A stretch of 64,000 nucleotides of DNA, taken from contig NZ_JAJJJF010000002.1 of the NCBI RefSeq assembly GCF_022458745.1, positions 124,001 through 188,000 of the forward strand. The letters run 5' to 3'. The stretch's first letter is position 1; each line of letters begins with the position of its first letter. The notes beneath the pieces are model-generated. The model made no database searches and was not told the DNA's origin. It saw nothing but the letters and a program-made list of their open reading frames with translations. Positions 18,667-29,244 of the stretch are shown here, piece by piece. The DNA is from Bacillus piscicola (GTDB taxonomy: Bacteria; Bacillota; Bacilli; Bacillales; Marinococcaceae). The translations under genes were made by a program, and so were the position numbers.

Positions 18667-19446
18667 ATGTCTATTTTCGATCATTATCGTAAAGAAGAAC
18701 ATATATTTATTGAACAGGCCCTCGAATGGAAAGGCGCTGTGGAGACATTTTATGAAAAAAAGCGGACTGATTTTTTGGATCCGCGTGAACAAGAAATACT
18801 GGCATCTGTCATTGGAAAAGATGATACCGTCCATCTCTCTTTCTGGGGGGGAGATGGCGAATGTGAACGAAAGCGGGCTCTCCTTTATCCCTTTTATGAA
18901 GAAATATCAAAGGAAGACTTTGCGCTCTCCTTGTTTCAACTCAACTATCCTGCTAAATTCACGGTTATCAAGCACCGGGATATTCTTGGATCATTAATCG
19001 GTCTTGGGATAGAGCGGCGTAAATTCGGAGATATTATGGAAAAAGAAGGACGGTTTCAATTTATTGCTGCCGCGGAGATCTCTTCTTTTATTGAGATGAA
19101 TTTACATAAGGTCGGCAACGCTTCCGTTTCGGTAGAGCCGATTTCTTTTCACCGCATGCTGCCGATCAGCGATGTTTGGGAAGAAGCCGAGACAACGGTA
19201 TCCTCTTTCAGACTCGACGCTCTTACCGCCAAGATGTATCATTTATCCAGAAGCAAGGCGCTTACTTATATCGAAAAAGGACTGGTGAAAGTCAACTGGA
19301 AGACTACCGAACAGCCTGACTTTTTGCTAAACAGTGATGATTACGTGTCCATACGCGGACTCGGCAGGAGAAAGGTAATCGAAACAGCCGGACAGACGAA
19401 AAAAGGCCGCTTTAAGGTGACATTTGGAAAAAAACAAGATCCTTGA
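18667..19446 (+). CDS. ylmH: S4-domain RNA-binding protein YlmH
   Basis: 259 residues. The C-terminal S4 domain runs from about residue 180 (SFRLDALTAKMYHLSRSKALTYIEKGLVKVNW). Family members bind stalled 50S subunits and help ribosome quality control, a role that would pair with RqcH encoded at 43.3 kb. Start ATG 18667 with weak ribosome site GGGTG. Confidence 0.92.
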   Translation: MSIFDHYRKEEHIFIEQALEWKGAVETFYEKKRTDFLDPREQEILASVIGKDDTVHLSFWGGDGECERKRALLYPFYEEISKEDFALSLFQLNYPAKFTVIKHRDILGSLIGLGIERRKFGDIMEKEGRFQFIAAAEISSFIEMNLHKVGNASVSVEPISFHRMLPISDVWEEAETTVSSFRLDALTAKMYHLSRSKALTYIEKGLVKVNWKTTEQPDFLLNSDDYVSIRGLGRRKVIETAGQTKKGRFKVTFGKKQDP

Positions 19447-19521
19447 TTTTTTATAAAGGATTTTTGCGATATTTGACGAATGATACAAAAAACAAAACAG
19501 ACATGTATGGAGGTGTTTGGT

Positions 19522-20025
19522 TTGCCGTTAACGCCACTTGATATTCATAACAAAGAATTCACAAGAGGATTTCGCGGATATGATGAAGATGAAGTGAATG
19601 AATTTTTAGATCAGGTCATTAAAGATTATGAGACGGTTATCCGTGAAAAGAGTGAATTATTCTCAAAAGTAGATGAGTTAGAAGAAAGGCTGGAGCATTT
19701 TTCAAATATTGAAGAAACATTGAATAAATCGATTCTCATTGCTCAAGAGTCGGCAGAAGAAGTGCGGCGCAACGCTAGAAAAGAGGCCCAGTTAATTATC
19801 AAAGAATCAGAAAAAAATGCCGATCGCATTATTAATGATGCACTGAATAAATCTCGCAAGATAGAACTAGAAATTGAAGAACTGAAAAAACAGGCATCGG
19901 TGTATCGGATGCGTTTCAAAATGTTGATTGAAGCACAGATGGAAATGTTACATAATGACGACTGGGACCAGGTGACAGAAGATGAGAAAAGAGAAATGGA
20001 AGAAAGCATGTCTAATAACGAATAA
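19522..20025 (+). CDS. divIVA: Cell division initiation / polar scaffold protein DivIVA
   Basis: Coiled-coil protein that marks negatively curved membrane at septum and poles. 167 residues starting [12 protein letters not shown] after the initiator. The membrane-binding tip with the Phe-Arg pair is in [14 protein letters not shown], followed by heptad-rich helices ([20 protein letters not shown]). A TTG start at 19522 is chosen because GGAGGTG ends six bases before it and the N-terminus then matches homologues; the ATG at 19480 would add an unconserved 14-residue extension. Confidence 0.95.
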   Translation: MPLTPLDIHNKEFTRGFRGYDEDEVNEFLDQVIKDYETVIREKSELFSKVDELEERLEHFSNIEETLNKSILIAQESAEEVRRNARKEAQLIIKESEKNADRIINDALNKSRKIELEIEELKKQASVYRMRFKMLIEAQMEMLHNDDWDQVTEDEKREMEESMSNNE

Positions 20026-20100
20026 GTATGTGTATGTTAGAAATATTGCACGGATAACCATGTCGGGAAAGACTTGACGCATATAACGAATAATAGTCGT

Positions 20101-20130
20101 TTGACGTGGACATGCCGTTTGTTTTATAAT
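20101..20130 (+). promoter_or_regulatory. Sigma-A promoter of the ileS leader
   Basis: TTGACG (20101-20106), 18-bp spacer, TATAAT (20125-20130). Transcription would start near 20137 and run into the T-box leader. Confidence 0.8.
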
Positions 20131-20415
20131 TTTTTACAATATCATAAACTACAGACAACGATAAGGACGCACCGTTTTTGCATGTTTTCCGAAACAGCGA
20201 GCCGTGGAAGGTGGGAGCACGGTGGAAGCGCAAAACGGACATCACCTTGGAGTTCCAGAGCCGACTTGCACATTGCCAAATAAGCTCTGGCGGCCGCTGC
20301 CGTTATCCTGTTACAAGTGGTTTGGAGACTGCCGAAAAGCAGCGTCTTCAATCAATTAGGGTGGTACCGCGAGGCCTTCTCGTCCCTTTTCCAAGGGATG
20401 AGAAGGCTTTTCTGT
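20131..20415 (+). promoter_or_regulatory. T-box riboswitch controlling ileS (tRNA-Ile)
   Basis: The T-box sequence AGGGTGGTACCGCG lies at 20358-20371 and pairs with the acceptor end of uncharged tRNA. A terminator stem GCCTTCTC...GAGAAGGC (20374-20407) with a T-run follows. In the specifier loop, ATC at 20241-20243 reads isoleucine and is followed by ACC as is usual. Uncharged tRNA-Ile should stabilise the antiterminator and switch on ileS. Confidence 0.93.
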
Positions 20416-20467
20416 TCGAATAAAATTCGTTTTTTTTTCACTTATCACATGAGGAGGAAGTAATAAA

Positions 20468-23239
20468 GTGAGTTATAAAGAGACGTTATTAATGCCAAAA
20501 ACAAAATTTCCGATGAAGGGTAATCTGCCAAATAAAGAGCCGGAAAGACAGCAACAGTGGGAAGAAGAAAACATGTATGAAAGAGTTCAGGAGCGTACGA
20601 AGGGACGTCCGCTCTTTGTCTTGCATGACGGACCTCCTTACGCAAATGGCGACATTCACATGGGGCACGCCCTAAACAAAATTTTAAAAGATATTATTGT
20701 TCGGTCCAAGTCGACGATGGGATATCATGCCCCGTACGTGCCGGGCTGGGATACACATGGACTGCCGATTGAAACGGCGCTCACGAAAAACAAAAAAGTG
20801 AAACGGAAAGAGATGTCTGTGGCGGCTTTCAGGCAGCTCTGTGAAGATTACGCACGCGAACAGATTGACCGCCAGCGTGAACAATTCAAGCGTCTCGGAG
20901 TGCGTGGTGACTGGGAGAACCCGTATATTACGTTGACAAACGAATATGAAGCTCAACAAATTAACGTCTTTGGAGAAATGGCCAAAAAAGGCTATATTTA
21001 CAAAGGGAAAAAACCTGTTTACTGGTCGCCTTCTTCCGAATCAGCACTTGCTGAAGCAGAAATTGAGTATCATGATAAGCGTTCGCCGTCTATTTATGTG
21101 GCATTTTCCGTCAAAGACGGCAAAAATGTGCTCGCAGGCGATGAGCAGTTTATTATCTGGACGACGACACCGTGGACGATCCCTGCAAATCTTGCTATTA
21201 CGGTTCACCCTGATTACACGTATGTAGTCATTGAGGAAGGCAGACAAAAATATATTGTTGCCGAAGGGCTCTTGGAAACATTAAAAACAGAGCTGGAGTG
21301 GGAAAATCCGACTGTTCTAAAAACGATAAAAGGTCGGGAACTAGAACAGATTACAGCGGTACATCCGCTCTATGACCGGGAATCCCTTATCATTTTAGGT
21401 GAGCATGTAACACTTGATGCGGGAACAGGATGTGTACACACAGCTCCTGGACACGGGGAGGATGACTATATCGTCGGTAAGCAGTACGGCCTGGACGCGC
21501 TCTGTCCGGTCGATGATAAGGGGTATTTTACGAAAGAAGCACCAGGCTTTGAAGGGCTGTTTTACGACGAAGCGAATAAAGCGATCACAGAAAAATTAGA
21601 AGAACTGGGAGCGCTTTTGAAGCTGCAATTCATCACGCACTCTTATCCGCATGATTGGCGTACGAAGAAGCCTGTTATTTTCCGAGCAACGGCGCAATGG
21701 TTTGCTTCTATTGAGAATTTCCGTGAAGATCTGCTTCAAGAGGTTCGGAATGTGAAATGGCTTCCGGAATGGGGAGAGACACGCCTTTATAATATGGTGC
21801 GTGATCGTGGTGACTGGTGTATTTCCCGCCAGCGTGCCTGGGGTGTGCCAATTCCGATTTTTTACGGAGAAGATGGAGAAGCGATCATCAATGATGAAAC
21901 GATTGCTCACGTCTCTGAACTCTTCCGGCAACACGGCTCAAACATTTGGTTTGAATGGGAAACAAAAGAATTACTTCCAGAAGGGTTTGCGTCCGAACAC
22001 AGTCCAAATGGTACATTCACGAGAGAAATGGATATTATGGATGTATGGTTTGACAGCGGCTCGTCTCACCAAGCTGTACTGGAAGAAAGAGAGGATCTCG
22101 TTCGTCCGGCTGATATTTATTTAGAAGGGTCCGACCAATATCGAGGCTGGTTTAATTCTTCGTTATCTACAAGCGTCGCAACGACTGGCAAAGCGCCGTA
22201 TAAAGCGATTATCAGCCATGGTTTTGCGCTTGACGGCAAAGGACGGAAAATGAGTAAATCTGTCGGGAACGTTGTGGTGCCTAATAAAGTTATGAAACAA
22301 TTGGGTGCCGATATTTTACGACTCTGGGTCGCTTCTGTCGATTATCAAGCTGATGTACGTATTTCCGACGACATTCTAAAACAAGTAGCGGAAGTATATC
22401 GGAAATTAAGAAATACGTTCCGCTTCATGCTCGGTAACTTAAATGACTTTACTCCGTCAACCGACCGAGTAGCAGCTGAAGAGCTTCCAGAGCTTGAGCG
22501 GTATATGCTCATTAAACTGCAGGAACTGGTAAATAAAGTAAGAAAAGGGTATGACGATTATCAGTTTGCCAGTGTCTATCATGACTTACACAATTTCTGT
22601 ACAATTGAAATGAGCTCTTTTTACATGGATATCGCGAAAGATACATTGTATATTGAAGCGGCTGATAATAAATACCGACGCGCCATTCAGACGGTAATGT
22701 ATGACACGCTGACAGCGCTTGTACAGTTGGCAGCACCGATTATCCCGCACACCGCAGAAGAGGTGTGGGACTTCATCCCCGAAACGAACGCTGATCATGT
22801 ACAACTGACAGACATGCCGGAACATGCAGCTGTTTCAGAAGACGAACGCAGACTCTCCCGAAAATGGGACCAAGTTATGGCTGTCCGTGATGATGTTCTT
22901 AAAGCACTTGAAAAGGCACGGAACGAAAAAGTGATTGGCAAATCGTTAACAGCAGAGATCATTCTTTATCCTGATGCTGACTGGAAAAGTCTGCTCGAAA
23001 ACGCAGGTGATTTGGCGAAATTGTTTATCGTATCCAAGGCCGGAATTGGTGGAGACAAACAAACAGCACCGGCAAGTGCCGAAACTTTTGAACATACAGC
23101 AGTCGAAGTCCGCCCAGCTGAAGGGGAGACTTGTGCGCGTTGCTGGACAGTGTCGGAGACGGTTGGAAACGATGAAGACCATCCTGATCTTTGTGAAAAA
23201 TGTGCAGAAATTGTAAAGACTCATTACAGTCAAGTTTAA
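20468..23239 (+). CDS. ileS: Isoleucyl-tRNA synthetase
   Basis: Class Ia synthetase charging tRNA-Ile. 923 residues. The HIGH-type motif is DIHMGHALN (about residue 60) and the KMSKS loop is RKMSKSVG (about 595). The CP1 editing domain ([15 protein letters not shown]) removes mischarged valine. The C-terminal zinc site CARCW...CEKC is intact. GTG start at 20468 behind GAGGAGG. Regulated by the T-box leader just upstream. Confidence 0.98.
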   Translation: MSYKETLLMPKTKFPMKGNLPNKEPERQQQWEEENMYERVQERTKGRPLFVLHDGPPYANGDIHMGHALNKILKDIIVRSKSTMGYHAPYVPGWDTHGLPIETALTKNKKVKRKEMSVAAFRQLCEDYAREQIDRQREQFKRLGVRGDWENPYITLTNEYEAQQINVFGEMAKKGYIYKGKKPVYWSPSSESALAEAEIEYHDKRSPSIYVAFSVKDGKNVLAGDEQFIIWTTTPWTIPANLAITVHPDYTYVVIEEGRQKYIVAEGLLETLKTELEWENPTVLKTIKGRELEQITAVHPLYDRESLIILGEHVTLDAGTGCVHTAPGHGEDDYIVGKQYGLDALCPVDDKGYFTKEAPGFEGLFYDEANKAITEKLEELGALLKLQFITHSYPHDWRTKKPVIFRATAQWFASIENFREDLLQEVRNVKWLPEWGETRLYNMVRDRGDWCISRQRAWGVPIPIFYGEDGEAIINDETIAHVSELFRQHGSNIWFEWETKELLPEGFASEHSPNGTFTREMDIMDVWFDSGSSHQAVLEEREDLVRPADIYLEGSDQYRGWFNSSLSTSVATTGKAPYKAIISHGFALDGKGRKMSKSVGNVVVPNKVMKQLGADILRLWVASVDYQADVRISDDILKQVAEVYRKLRNTFRFMLGNLNDFTPSTDRVAAEELPELERYMLIKLQELVNKVRKGYDDYQFASVYHDLHNFCTIEMSSFYMDIAKDTLYIEAADNKYRRAIQTVMYDTLTALVQLAAPIIPHTAEEVWDFIPETNADHVQLTDMPEHAAVSEDERRLSRKWDQVMAVRDDVLKALEKARNEKVIGKSLTAEIILYPDADWKSLLENAGDLAKLFIVSKAGIGGDKQTAPASAETFEHTAVEVRPAEGETCARCWTVSETVGNDEDHPDLCEKCAEIVKTHYSQV

Positions 23240-23255
23240 TTAAAACCTGGAGCAG

Positions 23256-23296
23256 CCAGCAGTTTATTGGAAAGTGAGAGACTGCTGGTTGTGTTT
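23256..23296 (+). other. Inverted repeat between ileS and lspA
   Basis: CCAGCAGT (23256-23263) and ACTGCTGG (23281-23288) form an eight-pair stem, followed by the T-rich TTGTGTTT. Could be a leaky terminator or processing site; no clean U-run. Confidence 0.4.
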
Positions 23297-23323
23297 CAGA
23301 TGGAAAAGCAGGGTGTCGCTAAC

Positions 23324-23800
23324 ATGTTCATTTTGTACTATGTGCTCACACTTTTCATTATCGGTCTCGACCAAGTATCGAAATATTTTGTAGCGAAAAA
23401 TATGGAGATAGGAGAAAGTATTGAGATTATCCCGAGCTTTTTCTATTTAACTTCTCACCGTAATGCTGGTGCTGCTTTTGGTATTTTACAGGGGCAGATG
23501 GCTTTCTTTTATATCATTACGGTTGCTGTCATTATCGCGGTTATTTATTATTTGCATAAATTCGGGAAAGACAGTCAGATGATAGGAGTGACACTTGCCC
23601 TCATTTTGGGAGGTGCCATTGGGAATTTCATTGACCGTGTTTTGTACGGGGAAGTGGTCGACTTTTTTAACGTTTATATCTTCAACTATAATTACCCGAT
23701 CTTTAATATAGCAGACTCCGCGTTAGTCGTTGGGGTGGTTCTATTGTTTATTAAAATGGTGCAGGATGAATGGAAAGGAAAGAGGAAGAAAAGCGCATGA
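23324..23800 (+). CDS. lspA: Lipoprotein signal peptidase (signal peptidase II)
   Basis: Membrane aspartyl protease that removes signal peptides from diacylglyceryl-prolipoproteins. 158 residues, four transmembrane helices. Catalytic aspartates are in GNFIDR (about residue 105) and FNIADSA (about 133); SHRNAGAAFG is also diagnostic. ATG 23324 gives the usual short N-terminus; the in-frame ATG 23267 would add 19 unconserved residues. Its stop overlaps the next gene (ATGA). Confidence 0.95.
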   Translation: MFILYYVLTLFIIGLDQVSKYFVAKNMEIGESIEIIPSFFYLTSHRNAGAAFGILQGQMAFFYIITVAVIIAVIYYLHKFGKDSQMIGVTLALILGGAIGNFIDRVLYGEVVDFFNVYIFNYNYPIFNIADSALVVGVVLLFIKMVQDEWKGKRKKSA

Positions 23801-24711
23801 ATCAAGAGGTATGGATCATCACAGCAGATGAAACAGGCAGACGAATAGACAAGCATTTGGCGAATATGCGTGCGGATTGGTCACGGACACTCTTGCAGGC
23901 TTGGATCAAAGATGGTCGTGTGCTCGTAAACGGAAAAACAGTAAAAAGTAACTATGCACTCCAGAAAGATGATGAAATAACGGTATATCCAGAGAAATCA
24001 AAGGAGAAAGAAATTGTGCCGGAGAACATTCCGCTCAATATCTGCTTCGAGGATGATGACATCCTAGTTGTGAATAAGCCGCGGGGCATGGTTGTTCATC
24101 CTGCGCCGGGCCATGATTCCGGGACACTCGTACACGCACTCCTCTATCATGTGAAGGATTTATCCTCTTTGAACGGAGAAGAGCGTCCAGGAATTGTCCA
24201 TCGTCTTGACAAAGACACATCTGGTTTACTTATTGTCGCAAAAAAAGATGACGCTCATGAAAATCTGAATGAACAATTACAAGAGCGCCGCTTAAAACGT
24301 GTCTACCGAGCGATTGTCCACGGGGTGATTCCTCATGAATACGGTACGATTGAAGCGCCAATAGGCCGAGATCCGAAAGACCGCCAGAAAATGGCCGTGA
24401 CAGCGGAGCATGCAAAAGAAGCGGTGACTCATTTTAATGTATTGGAACAGTGGGAAGACTACACTTACGTAGAATGCCAACTAGAGACTGGGCGTACTCA
24501 CCAAATTCGCGTGCATATGGCATATATCGGGCATCCGGTCGCTGGCGATCCGAAATACGGGCCTACTAAAATGCTGTCGATTAAGGGACAGGCCTTGCAT
24601 GCGGCAGAACTGGGTTTTATCCATCCCCGGACTGGACGAGAAATGACGATAAACGCAGAGATTCCTACAGATATGAAACAATTGCTGGATGAATTACAGC
24701 AAAAGCCTTGA
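23797..24711 (+). CDS. RluA/RluD family 23S rRNA pseudouridine synthase (YlyB)
   Basis: 304 residues: N-terminal S4 RNA-binding domain (RRIDKHLANMRADWSRTLLQ) and catalytic domain with GIVHRLDKDTSGLL, whose Asp in RLDKDTSG is the nucleophile. Likely converts uridines of large-subunit rRNA to pseudouridine, as RluD does; exact target not inferable. Start overlaps the lspA stop. In B. subtilis the homologue ylyB occupies the same place before pyrR. Confidence 0.93.
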   Translation: MNQEVWIITADETGRRIDKHLANMRADWSRTLLQAWIKDGRVLVNGKTVKSNYALQKDDEITVYPEKSKEKEIVPENIPLNICFEDDDILVVNKPRGMVVHPAPGHDSGTLVHALLYHVKDLSSLNGEERPGIVHRLDKDTSGLLIVAKKDDAHENLNEQLQERRLKRVYRAIVHGVIPHEYGTIEAPIGRDPKDRQKMAVTAEHAKEAVTHFNVLEQWEDYTYVECQLETGRTHQIRVHMAYIGHPVAGDPKYGPTKMLSIKGQALHAAELGFIHPRTGREMTINAEIPTDMKQLLDELQQKP

Positions 24712-24736
24712 TTTCTGTTTAAACGTTTGGCATAAT
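24708..24736 (+). promoter_or_regulatory. Candidate sigma-A promoter of the pyr operon
   Basis: TTGATT (24708-24713), 17-bp spacer, CATAAT (24731-24736), overlapping the end of the pseudouridine synthase gene and upstream of the first PyrR attenuator. Confidence 0.55.
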
Positions 24737-24786
24737 CAATATAACAAAAGAACACACACATCATGTAGATAGTCACCCTTTAATGT

Positions 24787-24906
24787 AGTCCCGTGAGGCT
24801 GAGAAGGATCATGTCTATGCGAGTCGAACGTATCGTTTTTACCAGTTCGACAAGTATAACAAGCAGCGAACCAACCTCTCATCTAAACGGGTGAGAGGTC
24901 TTTTTG
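24787..24906 (+). promoter_or_regulatory. PyrR attenuator 1 (pyr leader)
   Basis: The PyrR-binding anti-antiterminator sequence AGTCCCGTGAGGCTGAGAAG begins at 24787. It is followed by a terminator with stem ACCTCTCA/GTGAGAGGT type arms (24874-24899) and TTTTT. UMP-bound PyrR should stabilise this loop and cause termination before pyrR. Confidence 0.9.
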
Positions 24907-24916
24907 TGTGAGATAA

Positions 24917-25492
<576 letters not shown>

Positions 25493-25509
25493 TATACTAT
25501 CTTTAATTC

Positions 25510-25610
25510 GGTCCTGAGAGACTGAGAAGAGTATAATCGAATGCGGGCCACCCGGCCTTCCTACCAGCGATCTATACCTCTTTGTCTCCGGGGCAAGGGG
25601 GTATTTTGTT
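25510..25610 (+). promoter_or_regulatory. PyrR attenuator 2 (pyrR-pyrP)
   Basis: PyrR-binding sequence GGTCCTGAGAGACTGAGAAG at 25510-25529. The terminator stem ATACCTCTTTG (25574) pairs with CAAGGGGGTAT (through 25604) using several G-U pairs, followed by a T-rich tract. An open reading frame crosses this element from 25541, but that is a chance extension of pyrP. Confidence 0.88.
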
Positions 25611-25666
25611 TTTCGCTGGTAGGAAAGACGTACCATATATATTATGAAAAGGGGAGGACGTATGAC

Positions 25667-27004
25667 ATGGAAAAAGAAAAAGTGAGGTTAGGGGTCCATG
25701 ATATACCAAAGTGGAACGAGTGGATTATTTTAAGTTTGCAGCACTTATTTGCTATGTTTGGTGCCACGATTCTAGTCCCGATTTTAACAGGACTAAGCCC
25801 GGCAGTTGCTCTTGTCTCCAGTGGTCTCGGGACGATTGCTTACTTGATCATTACAAAAGGGCAGGTTCCTGCCTATCTCGGTTCTTCGTTCGCTTTTATC
25901 ATGCCGATTATTGCTGCCATGACGATAGGTGGTCCTGAAGGGGTCATGATTGGAACGTTTACTGCAGGGATAGTGTATGGGGTCGCGTCTATCATTATTA
26001 AAGGGGTCGGTGTTCAGTGGCTGATGAATCTCCTGCCACCTGTGGTTGTAGGGCCGATTATTATGGTTATTGGCCTAGGGCTCTCGGGAAATGCAATTGA
26101 AATGGCGATGAATTTTGATGGAGACAGTGGTGAGTATACCCAACCGATGCTCCACTTAAGTGTGGCGCTCCTTACCCTTTTGATTACGATTGTTGCAGCT
26201 GTTTTTTTCAGAGGATTCTTAAAATTGATTCCGATTTTCATTGGTGTAGTAGGTGGCTACATTATCGCAGCAATCGCCGGATTAGTCGATTTTACGTCAG
26301 TTGTGGAAGCACCGTGGTTTCGCATTCCGGATTTCGTTATCCCATTTGTCACGTTCACCCCTAATTGGAACTGGGGTATTGTCGCGTTAATGACCCCGAT
26401 CGCGCTCGTTACGTTAGCTGAGCATTTGGGTGATACAGCGGTCTTAAGTAAAGTAGTAGGAAAAAACTTCTGGAAGAAACCGGGCCTTCATCGGACGATT
26501 ATGGGAGACGGTGTGGCAACGATGATCGCGTCCTTTGTCGGTGGTCCTCCGAATACAACGTACGGAGAAAACGTCGGTGTGGTGGCAATCACAAAAGTGT
26601 TCAGCGTGTTTGTCATAGGGGGAGCAGCATCGCTTGCTATCATATTTGGATTCGTCGGTAAAGTAGAGGCATTGATTGCGAGTATCCCGGGACCAGTGCT
26701 CGGCGGTGTTTCGATTCTCTTGTACGGGATTATCGCGTCATCAGGTATGAGAATGCTAATTGACAACCAAATTGATTTTGGCATAAACCGTAACCTTATC
26801 ATCCCTTCTGTCATTCTTGTTACGGGAATCGGCGGAGCATTTATTAATCTCGGCAGTGTAGAAATTTCAGGAATGGCACTGGCGACGTTCTTCGGTATTA
26901 TCTTAAATGCGATTCTCCCTGGAAAAGAGTATGGATCTGGAAATGGAGCGATGTTTGCATCACTTGACGAAGCTGAAGATGAAAAGAGTAAAGATACCGC
27001 GTGA
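25667..27004 (+). CDS. pyrP: Uracil permease
   Basis: NCS2/UraA family uracil:proton symporter in the cytoplasmic membrane. 445 residues, about 14 helices. LGSSFAFIMP and AEHLGDTAVLSKVVG, which carries the substrate-binding Glu, are seen, as is GGPPNTTYGENVG. ATG 25667 is used because GGGGAGG ends nine bases before it. The longer frame from 25541 would run through the attenuator. Confidence 0.95.
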   Translation: MEKEKVRLGVHDIPKWNEWIILSLQHLFAMFGATILVPILTGLSPAVALVSSGLGTIAYLIITKGQVPAYLGSSFAFIMPIIAAMTIGGPEGVMIGTFTAGIVYGVASIIIKGVGVQWLMNLLPPVVVGPIIMVIGLGLSGNAIEMAMNFDGDSGEYTQPMLHLSVALLTLLITIVAAVFFRGFLKLIPIFIGVVGGYIIAAIAGLVDFTSVVEAPWFRIPDFVIPFVTFTPNWNWGIVALMTPIALVTLAEHLGDTAVLSKVVGKNFWKKPGLHRTIMGDGVATMIASFVGGPPNTTYGENVGVVAITKVFSVFVIGGAASLAIIFGFVGKVEALIASIPGPVLGGVSILLYGIIASSGMRMLIDNQIDFGINRNLIIPSVILVTGIGGAFINLGSVEISGMALATFFGIILNAILPGKEYGSGNGAMFASLDEAEDEKSKDTA

Positions 27005-27033
27005 ATGGGACAACATTATAGCACCTTTAACAG

Positions 27034-27186
27034 AGTACAGAGAGACTCTCAAGGTTGAAAGGCAATATAGGTGTATACACGAAGTGGAAAAGGACATCAT
27101 GTTCCTCTCCGTGGCTTTATACGCCTATCGAGGAGAAAACGAACTCCGCCTCCCCCTGAGAAGTGTCTTCAGGGGGATTTTTTTAT
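27034..27186 (+). promoter_or_regulatory. PyrR attenuator 3 (pyrP-pyrB)
   Basis: PyrR-binding sequence AGTACAGAGAGACTCTCAAG starts at 27034. A strong terminator TCCCCCTGA (27151-27159)/TCAGGGGGA (27169-27177) follows with a T-run. Three attenuators before pyrR, pyrP and pyrB match the B. subtilis arrangement. Confidence 0.9.
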
Positions 27187-27210
27187 CCACATAAGGGGGT
27201 ACGACAGCAG

Positions 27211-28152
27211 ATGATGACGGAACAAAGAGCGCAGGATACTAACAGGCAGTTGCATATCTTAAGAGCCGAAGATTGGGAAGCTGCTGACATACATACCCTT
27301 CTCACCAAAGCCGAAAGTTATGCGGCTGAACCGCGGTGTCAACCAATACCGAAGAGGCTGTTTGCTGTAAACCTTTTCTATGAGCCGAGCACCCGTACAA
27401 AAATAAGCTTTGAAGCGGCAGAACGAAACCTTGGACTCGAGATTCTGCCTTTTGATGTAAATACCTCGAGCGTATGTAAAGGGGAATCACTATACGACAC
27501 AGTGAAGACGATCGAGAGTGTTGGTGCGGATGTCATCGTCATTCGCCATAGCAAAGAGCGGTACTTTGAGGAATTGCAGGACCGTATCAAGGTTCCGATC
27601 ATTAACGGCGGAGATGGTTGTGGGGATCATCCGACTCAAACACTTCTCGACTTGATGACTATCTATCAAGAATTCAAAGGATTTAAAGGACGGAATGTCG
27701 TGATCACCGGTGACATCCGCCACAGCCGAGTCGCTCGCTCCCATATGAAACTTTTAAAGAAGCTCGGCGCTCTCGTACATGTAAGCGGTCCGCCAGCATG
27801 GATTCCAGAAGAGTACATGCCTATGTTTGTACCAATCGATGATGCTGTCCGGCAAGCGGATGTCATGATGATGCTGCGTATTCAGAACGAGCGGCATAGA
27901 GACAACCATACAGAAACAAAAGCATCGTACTATGAGCGTTACGGTCTTACGTTAGAAAGAGAACAAGTGATGAAAAAAAACAGCATTATTATGCACCCAG
28001 GTCCTGTTAATCGCGGGGTAGAGATCGCAAGCGAGCTTGTGGAGTGCAGCCGCTCCAGGATTTTCAGGCAGATGACCAACGGGGTTTTTGCACGAATGGC
28101 AGTACTCACCCATGTCTTAAAAAATGCAAGAGGAGGAAAGGTACATGAATAG
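27211..28152 (+). CDS. pyrB: Aspartate carbamoyltransferase catalytic subunit
   Basis: Condenses carbamoyl phosphate with aspartate. 313 residues. Carbamoyl-phosphate loop [12 protein letters not shown] (about residue 54), CKGES lysine loop (about 86), [10 protein letters not shown] (about 138), [11 protein letters not shown] and [10 protein letters not shown] are intact. Start ATG 27211 (27214 is adjacent) ten bases after AAGGGGG. Its last eight bases overlap carA. The usual next gene, pyrC, is absent. Confidence 0.95.
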   Translation: MMTEQRAQDTNRQLHILRAEDWEAADIHTLLTKAESYAAEPRCQPIPKRLFAVNLFYEPSTRTKISFEAAERNLGLEILPFDVNTSSVCKGESLYDTVKTIESVGADVIVIRHSKERYFEELQDRIKVPIINGGDGCGDHPTQTLLDLMTIYQEFKGFKGRNVVITGDIRHSRVARSHMKLLKKLGALVHVSGPPAWIPEEYMPMFVPIDDAVRQADVMMMLRIQNERHRDNHTETKASYYERYGLTLEREQVMKKNSIIMHPGPVNRGVEIASELVECSRSRIFRQMTNGVFARMAVLTHVLKNARGGKVHE

Positions 28153-29233
28153 AAAATTGATCCTTGAAAACGGAGCTGTTTTCACAGGAAAAGCTATTGG
28201 CAGCAAGCGGGAAAGCACGGGTGAAATTATTTTTTATACAGGCATGACGGGGCATCAAGAAGTATTATCGAATCCGTCTAGCTGTGAACAAATTGTTGCG
28301 ATGACCTATCCGCTCATCACAGGCTCTGGTATTAACCGGGATGATTTTGAAACACTTCATCCAGTGGCCGGAGGTGTCATCGTAAAAGAAGCAGTCGCAG
28401 AGCCTAGTAATTTCCGAAGTATTGCAACACTTGATGAGTGGTTAGCGGAAAACGATATTCCGGGAATTTCCGGGATTGATACACGTATGCTCACTCGAAT
28501 GCTGAGGAGCGAAGGGACACTGTGTGGCCGGATTGCAAATGAAGACGCTGATACGGACAGGGTCGTTGCAGAACTACAGGAATACATACCGTCTCTGGAT
28601 AAAGTAGAAAAAGTCTCAACGAAAAATGCCTACCATGCACCTGGATTCGGCCGTCGTGTCGTACTTATCGATTACGGTGCGAAGCATAGCATTGCCCGTA
28701 ACTTAATTGAGCGTAACTGTGATTTATTTGTCCTCCCTTTTCGCACCTCAGCGAAGGAGGTTCTGAAATTAAACCCGGATGGTGTCATGCTAAGTAATGG
28801 CCCTGGATCCCCTGCAAATATTACTGAGGCAGTGGACACGGTGCAAGAGCTGATAGGTAAGCTTCCCATTTTCGGTATCGGCCTTGGATACCAGCTTTTG
28901 TGTGCAGCTTCAGGTGCTGCGGTCGTTAAAATGAAGTACGGCCGTCACGGCAGCGGTCATCCAGTCCGTCACGTAAAGAGCGGAAAAGTAGAAATTACGG
29001 CGCAAAACCATGACTATCTGATCGAACTGGAGTCACTTCAAGGAACAGAACTTGAAGCAACCCATCTCCATGTAAACGATGGCACCTTGCAAGGAGTATC
29101 TCATACCGGCGGGCCTGCATTTGGCGTCCAGTTCCAACCTGAAGCATCACCAGGACCGGATGATGCCAATCATATCTTTGACGCTTTTGTGAAGATGATG
29201 GATAACTATAAAAATCAACCAATAAAGGGATAG
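28145..29233 (+). CDS. carA: Carbamoyl-phosphate synthase small subunit with degenerate glutaminase site
   Basis: The family hydrolyses glutamine and channels ammonia to CarB. 362 residues, full length, with the N-terminal CPSase domain ([36 protein letters not shown]) and a class I glutamine amidotransferase domain ([17 protein letters not shown]). The catalytic positions are changed. The nucleophile motif is FGIGLGYQ instead of FGICLGHQ (Gly246 replaces Cys, Tyr249 replaces His). The second motif is QFQPEA instead of Q(F/Y)HPEA (Gln331 replaces the catalytic His); Glu333 remains. GHRG.NHPV and QNHGY are also altered to GRHGSGHPV and QNHDY. It should be unable to use glutamine, so either CPS here uses free ammonia or another CarA serves CarB. 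ATG 28145 overlaps pyrB. Confidence 0.93.
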   Translation: MNRKLILENGAVFTGKAIGSKRESTGEIIFYTGMTGHQEVLSNPSSCEQIVAMTYPLITGSGINRDDFETLHPVAGGVIVKEAVAEPSNFRSIATLDEWLAENDIPGISGIDTRMLTRMLRSEGTLCGRIANEDADTDRVVAELQEYIPSLDKVEKVSTKNAYHAPGFGRRVVLIDYGAKHSIARNLIERNCDLFVLPFRTSAKEVLKLNPDGVMLSNGPGSPANITEAVDTVQELIGKLPIFGIGLGYQLLCAASGAAVVKMKYGRHGSGHPVRHVKSGKVEITAQNHDYLIELESLQGTELEATHLHVNDGTLQGVSHTGGPAFGVQFQPEASPGPDDANHIFDAFVKMMDNYKNQPIKG

Positions 29234-29244
29234 GAGAGATGAAC

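Noticed and set aside
25541-25666. N-terminal extension of pyrP
   Set aside because: Runs through the PyrR attenuator terminator; the ribosome site and homologues support ATG 25667.
28145-29233. carA as a pseudogene
   Set aside because: Frame is full length, start and overlap signals are intact, and the remaining domains are well conserved; loss is confined to the glutaminase site.
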